From an uncultured Verrucomicrobiota bacterium (GTDB taxonomy: Bacteria; Verrucomicrobiota; Kiritimatiellia; CAIQIC01; Lenti-01), in assembly GCA_937872095.1 (NCBI GenBank), contig CALMNW010000032.1, positions 1 to 53,106 on the forward strand: a stretch of 53,106 nucleotides of DNA, read 5' to 3'. The first letter of the stretch is position 1. Each line of letters begins with the position of its first letter. Below are positions 8,250 to 17,215 of the stretch, piece after piece. The translations under genes and the position numbers were made by a program. A model generated the notes under the pieces. The model had not been told where the DNA came from and did no database searches. It saw only the letters and a program-made list of their open reading frames with translations.

Positions 8250-8786
8250 CTATTCGGCGGTTTTCTTCGCGATCCGGGTCGCGTCGAAAACGACGCCGAA
8301 GCCGAACCGTTCCTTGACGGTTTGGAATTTCACCTCGGCCTTTTCGCCCGGGGTGGGCAGCCAGCCCGCCGGTTCCCAAATCGTCCGCCGGCTGGAGGCG
8401 AACCGGATGGTGTGGCCCGATTCCAGTTGGCCGATCACGCCGGACCGGCCCTTTTCCACGATGGTGACGACCGCCGGGCTGGCCAAGTCGGCGATGGTGT
8501 TGGGGCCGGCTTCCAGCAGCGTGGCCTTGTTTACGACCAAAGTGCCCTTGTTGACCACGAAGAGAAAATCGACCTTGTCGCCCACCGTGGGACGCCAGGT
8601 GAGCGGCTCGTAGACCGTTTGCCGGCTGGACAGATTGAACAGCCGGAGGGTCCCGTTGTCGTCCAGCGTAACGCTGCCCCGGGCGCAGGATTGGACCAGG
8701 CCGGTGGCTTGATCGGCGGCGACGACCGCGGGGAGGGCCAGGGCGAACAACAGCGCCAAAACAACGAGTTTCACGACAGATTTCAT
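8250..8786 (-). CDS. Exported protein with two repeated beta domains
   Basis: This 178-residue protein has a Sec signal (MKSVVKLVVLALLFALALPAVVAA). The mature part seems to be two similar halves. Both contain a strand rich in V and T, then an RLFNLSSRQTVYEPLTWRPT-like stretch in the first half and IRFASSRRTIWEPAGWLPTPGE in the second, each followed by a KxxF/V motif. This suggests an internal duplication. A GGAG ribosome site precedes the ATG at 8786. Reading upstream of that start runs into the tRNA-Leu gene and is not coding. The function is unknown. Confidence 0.8.
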   Translation of the reverse strand: MKSVVKLVVLALLFALALPAVVAADQATGLVQSCARGSVTLDDNGTLRLFNLSSRQTVYEPLTWRPTVGDKVDFLFVVNKGTLVVNKATLLEAGPNTIADLASPAVVTIVEKGRSGVIGQLESGHTIRFASSRRTIWEPAGWLPTPGEKAEVKFQTVKERFGFGVVFDATRIAKKTAE

Positions 8787-8887
8787 GGCGGGCTCCTTGA
8801 GGATTTCGTTTCTGATCGCGTACTTTATCAAGTCGGCTCCGCCGCTGGCAACTCCCATGCGGCCCTTCCGCCAGGGAAAAATCGGAT

Positions 8888-8969
8888 TGGACGGGAGGGG
8901 ACTCGAACCCCTAATCCTTGCGGAACCAGATCCTAAGTCTGGCGCGTCTGCCAATTTCGCCACCCGTCC
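8888..8969 (-). tRNA. tRNA-Leu (anticodon UAG)
   Basis: The minus strand reads as a class II tRNA. The acceptor GGACGGG pairs with CCCGTCC, with discriminator A. The anticodon stem CCAGA/TCTGG encloses CTTAGGA, giving anticodon UAG. The extended variable arm TTCCGCAAGGA is typical of leucine tRNAs, and the T-arm GGGGTTCGAGTCCCC is perfect. The 3' CCA is not encoded. It reads CTA and other CUN leucine codons. Confidence 0.96.
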
Positions 8970-9097
8970 GGAGGTGCGGCGTGCATTAGAAAGCCGGACC
9001 GGGCGGATTTCAAGTTATTTGAAAGAAGGCGTTTTGGGGTTTGTCGGCAGCGGGGGGGGAATGGTAATGTGCACCGGTTTTAGTGGAGGAAATATCG

Positions 9098-9532
9098 ATG
9101 GAAACCATCTACGACTCGAAAGACATCCTGGGAATCCTGCCCCATCGCCATCCATTCATCCTGGTGGACCGGATCGTGGAGTGCAACGACAAGGACTGGA
9201 TCGTGGGGATCAAGAATGTCGCGGCGAACGAGCCCTGTTTCCAGGGGCATTTTCCCGGCATGCCGGTCTTTCCCGGCGTCTTGCAGCTCGAAGCCATGGC
9301 GCAGACCGCCGGCATTCTGCTCAACAAGGTGCTGGGTTCGGAAGGCAAGGTCTCGTACTACCTGGGGGTGGATGGCGCAAAATTCCGTCGGATGGTGGTG
9401 CCGGGCGACCAGTTGCGGATGGAGATCAAGTTTCTGAAACTGCGCTTGGGCATGGCGAAGGTCGAAGGCCGGGCGCTGGTGGACGGCGAACTGGCCTGCG
9501 AAGCGGTCATGATGTTCGGCGGAGGCAAATAG
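9098..9532 (+). CDS. fabZ: 3-hydroxyacyl-ACP dehydratase FabZ
   Basis: FabZ dehydrates 3-hydroxyacyl-ACP in fatty-acid elongation and controls the flow between phospholipid and lipid A acyl chains. The protein of 144 residues has the hot-dog-fold motif LPHRHPFILVDRI with the catalytic His, and PGVLQLEAMAQTAG with the catalytic Glu. The ATG at 9098 is chosen because TGGAGGA lies 7 bases upstream; a GTG 15 bases earlier overlaps that ribosome site. It is the first gene of a run with lpxA two bases downstream, a common lipid A arrangement. LpxC is not fused to it, unlike in Bacteroidetes. Confidence 0.96.
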   Translation: METIYDSKDILGILPHRHPFILVDRIVECNDKDWIVGIKNVAANEPCFQGHFPGMPVFPGVLQLEAMAQTAGILLNKVLGSEGKVSYYLGVDGAKFRRMVVPGDQLRMEIKFLKLRLGMAKVEGRALVDGELACEAVMMFGGGK

Positions 9533-9534
9533 GC

Positions 9535-10311
9535 ATGGGCGCGACGATCCATCCTCTGGCGGTGGTCCAGCCCGGCGCGGAGCTGGGCGAAGACGTGTCG
9601 ATCGGTCCGTTCTGCCTGGTGGGACCGAACGCGCGGCTGGGCGACCGGACGACGTTGCGCTCCCACGTGAGCGTGGAGGGGCACACGACGCTGGGGGCCG
9701 GGTGCGAAGTCTGGCCGTTCGCGAACGTGGGCGGCAAGACGCAGGATCTGAAGTACAAGGGCGGGGCGCCGCGGCTGGTGGTCGGGGAAAATACCGTGAT
9801 CCGCGAATGCGCCACGCTGAACGCCGCGACGTTCGACGGCGGCGAGACCCGCGTGGGTTCGAAATGCCTGATCATGGCCTACTGCCACGTGGCGCACGAC
9901 TGCATCGTGGGCGATCGCGTGATCATGGCCAACAACGCGACCTTGGCCGGCCACGTGATCGTGGAGGACGACGCGATCATCGGCGGGCTGACGGGCATCC
10001 ACCAATTCGTGCGCATCGGACGCATGAGCATTCTGGGCGGCTATACCAAAGCGGTGAAGGACGTGCCGCCATACATGATGGCGGACGGCGATCCCCTGAA
10101 AGTGTATGGTCTCAACAAAGTCGGGCTGGAACGGCACGGAGTCGTGCCGGAGGCGCAACAGGCCCTTAAAGCGGCCTACAAGATCGTGTTCCGTTCGGAT
10201 CTGACCGTTGCGAAAGCGCTGGAGCGCATCGAGGCGGAAATCGCGCCTACGCCGGAAACCCGGAATTTCGTGGAATTCATCCGCAAGAGCGAACGAGGAA
10301 TCTCCAGATGA
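9535..10311 (+). CDS. lpxA: UDP-N-acetylglucosamine acyltransferase LpxA
   Basis: LpxA transfers a 3-hydroxyacyl chain from ACP to UDP-GlcNAc, the first step of lipid A synthesis. The 258-residue protein is a left-handed beta-helix with hexapeptide repeats (IHPLAVVQPGAELGEDVSIGPFC and onward). It has the catalytic His region MAYCHVAHDCIVGD, the family motif GLTGIHQFVRIGRMSILGG and a C-terminal helical part (EAQQALKAAYKIVFRS). Its start is two bases after the fabZ stop, and its stop overlaps the gspD start (ATGA). Confidence 0.97.
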   Translation: MGATIHPLAVVQPGAELGEDVSIGPFCLVGPNARLGDRTTLRSHVSVEGHTTLGAGCEVWPFANVGGKTQDLKYKGGAPRLVVGENTVIRECATLNAATFDGGETRVGSKCLIMAYCHVAHDCIVGDRVIMANNATLAGHVIVEDDAIIGGLTGIHQFVRIGRMSILGGYTKAVKDVPPYMMADGDPLKVYGLNKVGLERHGVVPEAQQALKAAYKIVFRSDLTVAKALERIEAEIAPTPETRNFVEFIRKSERGISR

Positions 10312-12410
10312 AAAGGCGCTGGCTGGGCGGGACGGGTTGGGCATGGTTGCTGGGCGCGGCCCTGTGTTCGGCGCAAACGGCCGGCGACGATTTCCGCGGA
10401 GGACGCTCGGGCGGGCATGCCGCGCCGGCTCCGGTGCCGCCGGTCCTGGCGCCGGCGTTCGCGGCGGCGGACGCGGAGGCCGACCCGGTCGCCGCGCCCG
10501 CGGCCGGAAAAGTGCAATTCAGTTTCGAGCAGGCGGACATCCGCCTGGTGACGCAGATCGTGGGCAAGATCACCGGCAAGACGTTCGTGGTGCCGGAAGG
10601 CATCACGGGCAAGGTGAGCATCCTGGCGCCGGGCGCCATTTCGATCGACGAAGTCTACCCGCTGTATTTGAACATGCTGGAAGCCAGCGGCTATACGGTG
10701 GCCGAGCGCAAGGGCGTCTACCAGGTGGTCGCGCTGCCGGCCGGGCCCGCGCTGCCCGCGGGCAGCGGCGAAGAGGGCGGCCTCGTCACCAAGCTGATCC
10801 CGCTGAAAAACGTGGGCGCGGCGGACGTGAAGAAAAGCTTCGAGCCGCTGGTGCGCGGCGGCAAGGAAGGCGCGCTGGAGGTGTTTCTGCCCGGCAACCA
10901 CCTGATCGTGACGGATACGGCCTCCAACGTGGCGCGCCTGGAGAAATTGGTGGAGGAGATCGACAAGCCGGGTTCGGGCAGCGTCGTCGAGGTCGTCGCG
11001 CTGCAGTACGCCAGCGCCGAGGAAGTGGCCAAGCAACTGCGCGCGACCTTCGGCGCCACCGACAGCGCCGTCAACAAGATCAACCGCCACTTCCAGCAGG
11101 TGGCCGGGGGCTCGGGCGAACTGCCGACGGATTTCACCGTGGTTTCCGCTCCGCAAGCCAACAGCCTGATCCTCGTGGGCCTGCCGCTGCAGATCGCGGA
11201 GACGAAGCGCATCATCCAGAAAATGGACGTGGAGAACCCGAACGGCTTTGGGCGGCTGAACGCGATTTTCCTGAAGTACCTTTCGGCGGAAGAGGCGTCC
11301 AAGAGCCTGAACGCCTTGCTGGGGAAGGCGCCGGCGACGGAAGGCGCGCCCGTGGAACGGGACATCGCGATCGAGCCGAGCGTGGCGAACAACGCGCTGC
11401 TGGTGGACGCTTCGCCGCAGGATTTCGAATACGTGCGGCGGCTGGTGGAACGCCTGGACGTGGTGCCGCAGCAGGTGCTCGTCGAAGTGCTCATCGCCGA
11501 AGTCAACATGGAGAAGGGGCTCGATCTGGGCGTGGAATGGTTCGGCCTCGACCGGCCCGATGGCAGCGGCACGGGCGCCTTCGGCCGCTCGCGCTACGGC
11601 GACAGCGACTCGATGATGGCGCTGCTGAAGGATGGGACGTTCCCGCAGGGCCTCGCCATGGGCGTGATCAGCGGGACATTCACGGGGCCCGACGGAACGA
11701 TCTACAACCAGATCCCGCTCTATCTGCAGGCCGTCGCGGGCAACCGGGATCTGAAGATCCTGTCGAACATCCCCCTCTGGGCGCAGAACAACCTCGAGGC
11801 GTCCGTCAGCGTCGTCGAAAACATCCCCATCCTGAAATCGTCGGTCGAAGGGTCCGGTTCCGATCGCGACTACATCCAGAACATCGACCGGCTCGACGTC
11901 GGCATCAAGCTGAAGCTGACCCCGCACGTGAATCCCGACCGCGAAATCCAGCTCGACCTCAATCCCAGCATCGAATCGGTGGTGGAGGAAAGCAGCGACG
12001 CGCTGAAATACACGCCGACCATCGCCAAGCGCGAGGTCAAGACCACGGTGACGATCCCCGACCGGTCGACGGTGATCTTGAGCGGTTTGATCCGCGAGGA
12101 CACGGCGAAAATCGCGACCAAGGTCCCGCTGCTGGGCGACATTCCGTTTCTGGGCGCCCTGTTCCGCTCGACGAGCGATTCCAAGAAGCGGACGAATTTG
12201 CTGATCTTCGTGACGCCGCGCATCGTGACCGACATGAACCTGGCCGAGCAGGAAAAAGCCCGGCTGGAGCGCGCCACCAGCCTGGAGCAGGCGGAAACGG
12301 TTTTGGACGATCCGGATCCCGCCGCCGACAAGGCCGCGCGGCAAGACGACGCCGAACGCGCGAAGCAGAAGGCGGAGAAACGCAAACCCCGGACGAGCGA
12401 CAAGCGATGA
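10308..12410 (+). CDS. gspD: Type II secretion secretin GspD
   Basis: GspD forms the outer-membrane channel of type II secretion or a related pilus system. The 700-residue protein has a signal peptide (WAWLLGAALCSAQ), an N0 domain from about residue 67 (QFSFEQADIRLVTQIVG), N1-N3 repeats and the secretin core. The core ends with VPLLGDIPFLGALF and RTNLLIFVTPRIV, the family signature. A charged, Lys/Arg-rich tail follows (KAEKRKPRTSDKR). It begins inside the lpxA stop and its own stop overlaps gspE. No GspC gene is present, and no pseudopilins are found in this window, so the rest of the machine must be elsewhere. Confidence 0.95.
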   Translation: MKRRWLGGTGWAWLLGAALCSAQTAGDDFRGGRSGGHAAPAPVPPVLAPAFAAADAEADPVAAPAAGKVQFSFEQADIRLVTQIVGKITGKTFVVPEGITGKVSILAPGAISIDEVYPLYLNMLEASGYTVAERKGVYQVVALPAGPALPAGSGEEGGLVTKLIPLKNVGAADVKKSFEPLVRGGKEGALEVFLPGNHLIVTDTASNVARLEKLVEEIDKPGSGSVVEVVALQYASAEEVAKQLRATFGATDSAVNKINRHFQQVAGGSGELPTDFTVVSAPQANSLILVGLPLQIAETKRIIQKMDVENPNGFGRLNAIFLKYLSAEEASKSLNALLGKAPATEGAPVERDIAIEPSVANNALLVDASPQDFEYVRRLVERLDVVPQQVLVEVLIAEVNMEKGLDLGVEWFGLDRPDGSGTGAFGRSRYGDSDSMMALLKDGTFPQGLAMGVISGTFTGPDGTIYNQIPLYLQAVAGNRDLKILSNIPLWAQNNLEASVSVVENIPILKSSVEGSGSDRDYIQNIDRLDVGIKLKLTPHVNPDREIQLDLNPSIESVVEESSDALKYTPTIAKREVKTTVTIPDRSTVILSGLIREDTAKIATKVPLLGDIPFLGALFRSTSDSKKRTNLLIFVTPRIVTDMNLAEQEKARLERATSLEQAETVLDDPDPAADKAARQDDAERAKQKAEKRKPRTSDKR

Positions 12411-13954
12411 GCGACGCCGCCCAGGGCTTTCCCGCGCTGGACCGCATCGAGGAGGAATGGCTCGATCCGGCGCTGATCGAAACGGTGCCCGTGGATTGGG
12501 TTCGGCGGAACGTGCTGGTGCCGTTCCGCTGGAACGGACAGGTGGCGATCGCGGGCGCCGAATCCGCCGCCCTCCAGGCCTACGAAGATCTCGCGCTGCT
12601 GCTGGGCGTCGAAGCCGTCTGGGTCGTCGCGCCGGCCGCCGAAATCCAGCGCGCGATCGACCGGTGCTACTTCCGCCGCGCGGGGCAGGCCGGCGAGGCC
12701 GCCGCGCAGGCCGGCGAGGCCGCCACGGACGACGGGGCGGTCGTTCCCGCCCGCCGCGAGGCCGACGATTTGCTGGCGGGCAGCGCCGACGCGCCGGTGG
12801 CGCACTACGTGAACCTGATTTTGCTGGAGGCCGTGAAGCGCGGCGCCTCGGACATCCATATCGAACCGTACGCCAACGCCTTGGCCGTCCGCTACCGCAT
12901 CGACGGGCTGCTCTACGAGCAACCGAGCCCGCCTCGGCATCTGGAAAACGCGCTGACGGCCCGCCTGAAAGTCATGGCGAAGCTCGACCTGGCCGAAAAG
13001 CGCCTCCCGCAGGACGGCGTGGCGCGCGTGCGCGTCGGCGCCAGGGAGATCGACGTCCGCGTGTCCAGCGTCCCGGTGGCCGAGGGCGAGCGCATCGTGC
13101 TGCGCCTGCTGCATCGCGAATCCACGCGCTATACCCTGAACGAACTGGGCATGTCGCCCGAAAGGCTCGGTCAGTTCCGGGGCATCCTGCGCGAACCGCA
13201 CGGCATCGTGCTGGTGACGGGGCCGACCGGCAGCGGCAAGACGACCACGCTCTACGCGGCACTGCGCGAGCTCGACACGGCGCATCTCAACGTCCTGACC
13301 ATCGAGGATCCCATCGAATACCAGCTGCCGAACATCGGCCAGATGCAGGTGCACCCGAAGATCGGCCTGACGTTCGCCCGCGGTTTGCGCCACGTGCTGC
13401 GCCAGGATCCGGACGTGGTGCTCGTCGGCGAGACGCGCGACCTGGAAACGGCGGAAATCGTCGTGCGGGCGTCGTTGACGGGCCATCTGGTGTTCACCAC
13501 GCTGCACACGAACGACGCGGTGGGGGCGGTGACGCGCATGGTGGACATGGGCATTCCGCCCTATCTGCTGGCTTCGGCCACGCGCGCGGTGCTGGCGCAG
13601 CGTTTGGTGCGCCGCCTGTGTCCCCATTGCCGGCGCGAAATTGCGCTGGCCGCGGCGGATGCTGGCTTGCTGGGACAGCCCAAGCTGGCGGGGACGCCGG
13701 TTTGGGAGGCGTCGCCGTCCGGCTGCGGGGAATGCCTCGGCGGCTACAAGGGGCGGACCGGCATCCACGAATTGCTGGCGGTTTCGTCGTCGATTTCGGA
13801 AGCCATTCGCACGGCCGTCCCGCCGGCGGAACTGCGGCGCATGGCCGTTGCCGCGGGCTTCCGCGACATGCTCGACGACGGCGTCGACAAGATCCGCGCG
13901 GGCGTCACGTCGGTCGCCGAAGTGCTGCGGGCCGCGGGCGCTCGGCGGGAATAG
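12407..13954 (+). CDS. gspE: Type II secretion ATPase GspE
   Basis: This 515-residue protein is the cytoplasmic hexameric ATPase that drives pseudopilus assembly. An N-terminal MshEN-like region is followed by the catalytic domain with Walker A GPTGSGKTTT, the Asp box LTIEDPIEYQ, Walker B RQDPDVVLVGETRD and the His box LTGHLVFTTLHTNDA. A tetracysteine zinc site (CPHC and CGEC) is present as in GspE and PilB. A short tandem repeat, GQAGEAAAQAGEAA, marks the linker near residue 90. It is translationally coupled to gspD through ATGA. Confidence 0.95.
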   Translation: MSDAAQGFPALDRIEEEWLDPALIETVPVDWVRRNVLVPFRWNGQVAIAGAESAALQAYEDLALLLGVEAVWVVAPAAEIQRAIDRCYFRRAGQAGEAAAQAGEAATDDGAVVPARREADDLLAGSADAPVAHYVNLILLEAVKRGASDIHIEPYANALAVRYRIDGLLYEQPSPPRHLENALTARLKVMAKLDLAEKRLPQDGVARVRVGAREIDVRVSSVPVAEGERIVLRLLHRESTRYTLNELGMSPERLGQFRGILREPHGIVLVTGPTGSGKTTTLYAALRELDTAHLNVLTIEDPIEYQLPNIGQMQVHPKIGLTFARGLRHVLRQDPDVVLVGETRDLETAEIVVRASLTGHLVFTTLHTNDAVGAVTRMVDMGIPPYLLASATRAVLAQRLVRRLCPHCRREIALAAADAGLLGQPKLAGTPVWEASPSGCGECLGGYKGRTGIHELLAVSSSISEAIRTAVPPAELRRMAVAAGFRDMLDDGVDKIRAGVTSVAEVLRAAGARRE

Positions 13955-13972
13955 CGGGGGCGGGGCCGGGGC

Positions 13973-15187
13973 ATGACGACCTTCGAGTACAAAGGCTACG
14001 ACGCCTCCGGCCATGCGCAGACCGGGCTGATCGAGGCCGCCGACCGGAAGGATGCGCGCAAGCGCCTCGCCGCGCGGGGTCTGCTGCCCGAAACCCTCCA
14101 GCCGGTGGGCGGCCGGGCCGCCCGGGGCGCGCCGAAGAAAGCCGCGGCGTTTTCCGCGGAGATTCGCACGATGTTCTATCGCGAGCTGGCCGCGCTGCTG
14201 GGATCCGGCGTCGCCTTGGTACCCGCGCTGGACGTGATCCTGCAGGCCCCCGAACTGGACCAGGCCCGTCCGCTGTTGGCGGCGGTGCGCGACGCCGTGC
14301 GCGAAGGACGGCCGCTCAGCGCGGCGATGGCCGCGGCGGCGGCGCAGGTCACGGCCTTCGAACAGGCGGTGATGGAAGTGGGCGAACGCACGGGCGGCAT
14401 GAACGCGGCCCTCGACCGCCTCGCGGCCTTTCTCGAAGAACAGGAAAAACTGCGCGAACGCCTCATGACGGCGCTGCTCTATCCGTGCATCGTGGTTTCG
14501 CTGGCGGTCGTCGTCGGCGGCCTGGTGCTGGTTTTCATGTTGCCGATGGTGCAGCGGCTCTTCGCCGAAACCCACGTGAAGCTGCCGTTGCTGACCACGG
14601 TCATGCTGGCGGGCGGACGCGCGTTCGGCTTGGGCCTGCTGGCGCTGGCGGCAGGAACCGCCGGAGGCGTTGCCTGGCTTCGGCGCCGGCTCCGCGAAGA
14701 CGAGGCGCTGCGCATCCGCGTGGACCGGCGGCTGTTCGCGATCCCGCTGGTGGGCGGCGGCTGGCGCGATTTGACGAGCCTGCGGTTCGTGCGCGTGCTG
14801 GGTCTGCTGCTGGAGCGCGGCGTGGGGCTGATCGAAAGCGTCCCGATGGCCGGCCGGGCCTCGGGCAGCGCCTGGCTCGCCGATTGCGCGCGCCGCGAAA
14901 CCGCCGCCATGGGGCAGGGCAAGCCGTTGGTCGAGGTCATCCGCGGCATCCGCCCGTTGCATCCCTCGCTGGCGGCCTGGGTGCAGGCCGGCGAGGCCGG
15001 CGGCAATCTGACGGGACTGCTCGACAACGCCGCGCAGCGCTTCCAGCAGAGCTGGGACCGGCTGGCGTCGCGCGGCATGATGCTGCTGGAAATCGGGATG
15101 ACGCTGGTGGTCGGCCTGTTCGTGACGCTGATCGCGCTGGCGGTGCTGCTGCCCGTCCTGCAAATGAACAAGGGAATCGTTCCATGA
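13973..15187 (+). CDS. gspF: Type II secretion inner-membrane platform protein GspF
   Basis: The 404-residue protein has the GspF/PilC layout: an N-terminal MTTFEYKGYDASGHAQTG segment, then two T2SSF domains, each with a cytoplasmic helical bundle and membrane segment. The first contains REGRPLSAAMA and EVGERTGGMNAAL. The second contains ERGVGLIESV and QAGEAGGNLTGLL. Membrane segments are near residues 170-190, 220-235 and 375-400. It starts 18 bases after gspE and its stop overlaps the waaA start. Confidence 0.94.
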   Translation: MTTFEYKGYDASGHAQTGLIEAADRKDARKRLAARGLLPETLQPVGGRAARGAPKKAAAFSAEIRTMFYRELAALLGSGVALVPALDVILQAPELDQARPLLAAVRDAVREGRPLSAAMAAAAAQVTAFEQAVMEVGERTGGMNAALDRLAAFLEEQEKLRERLMTALLYPCIVVSLAVVVGGLVLVFMLPMVQRLFAETHVKLPLLTTVMLAGGRAFGLGLLALAAGTAGGVAWLRRRLREDEALRIRVDRRLFAIPLVGGGWRDLTSLRFVRVLGLLLERGVGLIESVPMAGRASGSAWLADCARRETAAMGQGKPLVEVIRGIRPLHPSLAAWVQAGEAGGNLTGLLDNAAQRFQQSWDRLASRGMMLLEIGMTLVVGLFVTLIALAVLLPVLQMNKGIVP

Positions 15188-16494
15188 TCTGGTGGCTCTA
15201 CAATCTGCTGTTTCCGATCGCCTTCGCTTGTCTTCTGCCGCATTTCATCCTGCGCATGCTGCGGCGCGGCGGCTACGGTCGCCATTTCGCCCAGCGCTTC
15301 GGCCGCTACGAAGCCGCCGAAGCGGCCTGGCTGGCCGGGCCGGGCCGCCCGATCTGGATCCAGGCCGTCAGCGTCGGCGAATTGGCCGTGGCGTTTTCCT
15401 TCATGGACGAAGTGCGCCGGCGCGATCCGTCCATCCGCTTCGTGCTGACGACGAACACGTCCACCGGCCATGCCCTCGCGCTGAAGAAAATCCAGGCGCC
15501 CGACGTCACCCTCTATTTTCCGATGGACGTGCCGTGGGTCATGCCGCGCGCGTTGCGGCGCATCCGGCCCTCCGCCGTCGTTCTCGTCGAAAACGAGATG
15601 TGGCCCAACCTGATCCGCTACGCGCGCCAGCAAGGCGTTCCGACCGTGATGATCAACGGGCGCATTTCCGAACACTCGTTCCGGGGCTATCGGCGGATCC
15701 GCTTCATCACGCGCCGCCTCCTGCCGGAGATTCACTGGTTTTGCGTGCAGAGCGCCGAAGACCGCGACCGCCTGCTGGCGCTCGGCGCCCCGGAGGACCG
15801 CATCGAAATCGCCGGCAGCGCGAAGTACGACATCGGCCCGACGCCGCCGACGGCGGAAGCCCGCGCCTGCGCCCTGCTGGCGAAAATCGGCGTGAAGCCG
15901 GGGCACCCGGTGCTCGTCGGCGGCTCGACGTGGGCGGGCGAGGAGGACGTGCTGCTCGATCTGTTCCGCGAAGCGAAAGCGGCCCATCCCGGCTTCATGC
16001 TCGTGCTGGTGCCGCGCCACGCCGAACGCCGCGAGGAGGTCCTCGAGGCGATCCGCCGGCGCGGGCTTTCCGTCCTGCAGCGCAGCCAATTCCCGGACGA
16101 CGCCGCGTCGCCGGACCGGCGCCCCGACGTGCTGCTGGTGGATACCACCGGGGAATTGCGCGGTTTCTACGCCGCGGCAGACGTCGCTTTCGTCGGCAAA
16201 AGCCTGACCCAAACCGGCGGGCAAAACCCCATCGAGCCGGCGCGCGACGGCAAGCCCGTCGTCGTGGGACCGCACATGGAAAACTTCGCGGCCATCGCGC
16301 AGGATTTCCGCGAGGCCCACGCCTGGGCGCAGGCGCAGGACGCCGACGAGCTGAAAGCCATCGTCTTGCTGTTGCTGGACAACGCCGCGGAACGGTCGCG
16401 CCTCGGCCGCGCCGCCGCCGAACTCGTCGCCCGCCAGGCCGGCGCCACGCGCCGGATGGTCGCACGCGTCCTGTCGGCGCGCGTGGCGGAATAG
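15184..16494 (+). CDS. waaA: 3-deoxy-D-manno-octulosonic acid (Kdo) transferase WaaA
   Basis: WaaA adds Kdo from CMP-Kdo to lipid IVA at the inner membrane. This GT30 protein of 436 residues has an N-terminal membrane anchor (LYNLLFPIAFACLLPHFILR). It has VSVGELAVA, ENEMWPNLIR (acceptor side), GGSTWAGEEDVLLD and the donor-binding signature FVGKSLTQTGGQNPIEPA. That signature differs from the E. coli form but keeps the GGxNPxEPA core. It is the last gene of the lipid A/secretion operon, coupled to gspF by ATGA. The number of Kdo residues added cannot be told from sequence. Confidence 0.95.
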   Translation: MIWWLYNLLFPIAFACLLPHFILRMLRRGGYGRHFAQRFGRYEAAEAAWLAGPGRPIWIQAVSVGELAVAFSFMDEVRRRDPSIRFVLTTNTSTGHALALKKIQAPDVTLYFPMDVPWVMPRALRRIRPSAVVLVENEMWPNLIRYARQQGVPTVMINGRISEHSFRGYRRIRFITRRLLPEIHWFCVQSAEDRDRLLALGAPEDRIEIAGSAKYDIGPTPPTAEARACALLAKIGVKPGHPVLVGGSTWAGEEDVLLDLFREAKAAHPGFMLVLVPRHAERREEVLEAIRRRGLSVLQRSQFPDDAASPDRRPDVLLVDTTGELRGFYAAADVAFVGKSLTQTGGQNPIEPARDGKPVVVGPHMENFAAIAQDFREAHAWAQAQDADELKAIVLLLLDNAAERSRLGRAAAELVARQAGATRRMVARVLSARVAE

Positions 16495-16514
16495 GCGTTT
16501 CTCCTTCCGGCGCG

Positions 16515-16586
16515 TTTTTCCACGGCGTGGAAAAAAGTTTTCCACGGCGTGGAAAAATCCGGAAATATTTTCCACGCCATGGAAAA
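16515..16586. repeat. Triple palindrome element (copy 1)
   Basis: Three near-identical palindromes occur in the waaA-redoxin gap: 16515-16535 and 16538-16556 (TTTTCCACG G CGTGGAAAA) and 16568-16586 (TTTTCCACG C CATGGAAAA). Centres are 22 and 30 bp apart. The same triple occurs at 45629-45699 with 22 and 31 bp spacing and the same ATCCGG between the second and third. Possible roles are a multi-site operator or a mobile palindromic element. A TAGATT -10-like hexamer follows at 16594. Confidence 0.8.
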
Positions 16587-16626
16587 AGCGGGGTAGATTC
16601 CGACCAAGGAACGAAAGGAGGTCCGG

Positions 16627-17211
16627 ATGAGCTTCACGCTGGAGATCGGAGCCTCGGCGCCGGCGTTCGAATTGCCGGCGACGGACGGAAAGAAATACGG
16701 GCTGGCGGATTTCGCCGGCGCGGACGTGCTGGTGGTTTTCTTCACCTGCAACCATTGTCCCTACGTGATCGGCTCCGACGAAACCACGCGGGTGACGGCG
16801 GAGAAGTTCAAGAATCGCGGCGTGCGGTTCGTGGCGATCAATTCCAACAGCAAGCATACCTACGCCGAGGACGATTTCGCGCACATGGTCGGCCGCATGG
16901 AGGAATTCCATTTTCCGTGGGTCTATCTGCACGACGAATCGCAGGAGGTCGCCCGCGCCTACGGGGCGCTGCGGACGCCGCATTTCTTCGTGTTCGACCG
17001 CGCGCGCAAGCTGGTCTACACCGGGCGGGCGCTGGACAACCCGCGCGAGCCGGCGAAGGCCACGGTCCACGATCTCGACCGCACCCTGGACGAATTGACT
17101 TCGGGCCGGCCGGTGAGCGTGCCGGTCACGAATCCCATCGGCTGCAACGTGAAGTGGGCGGGGCGGGACAAGCACTGGATGCCGCCCGAGGCGTGCGATC
17201 TGGTGCGGTAG
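16627..17211 (+). CDS. Thioredoxin-fold redoxin (AhpC/TSA-like) protein
   Basis: This 194-residue protein belongs to the thioredoxin-like redoxin family. It has the redox motif [15 protein letters not shown] (CxxC), [14 protein letters not shown], and the cis-Pro region [22 protein letters not shown]. The family's tail, [14 protein letters not shown], is also present and includes a further Cys. There is no signal peptide, so it acts in the cytoplasm. A strong AAAGGAGG ribosome site precedes the ATG. It probably reduces peroxides or protein disulphides. The triple palindrome element lies directly upstream and may be regulatory. Confidence 0.88.
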   Translation: MSFTLEIGASAPAFELPATDGKKYGLADFAGADVLVVFFTCNHCPYVIGSDETTRVTAEKFKNRGVRFVAINSNSKHTYAEDDFAHMVGRMEEFHFPWVYLHDESQEVARAYGALRTPHFFVFDRARKLVYTGRALDNPREPAKATVHDLDRTLDELTSGRPVSVPVTNPIGCNVKWAGRDKHWMPPEACDLVR

Positions 17212-17215
17212 GCGC

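Noticed and set aside
8787..8963. N-terminal extension MAKLADAPDLGSG of the exported protein at 8250-8786
   Set aside because: It is a translation of the tRNA-Leu gene; the ATG at 8786 has a ribosome site and a signal peptide.
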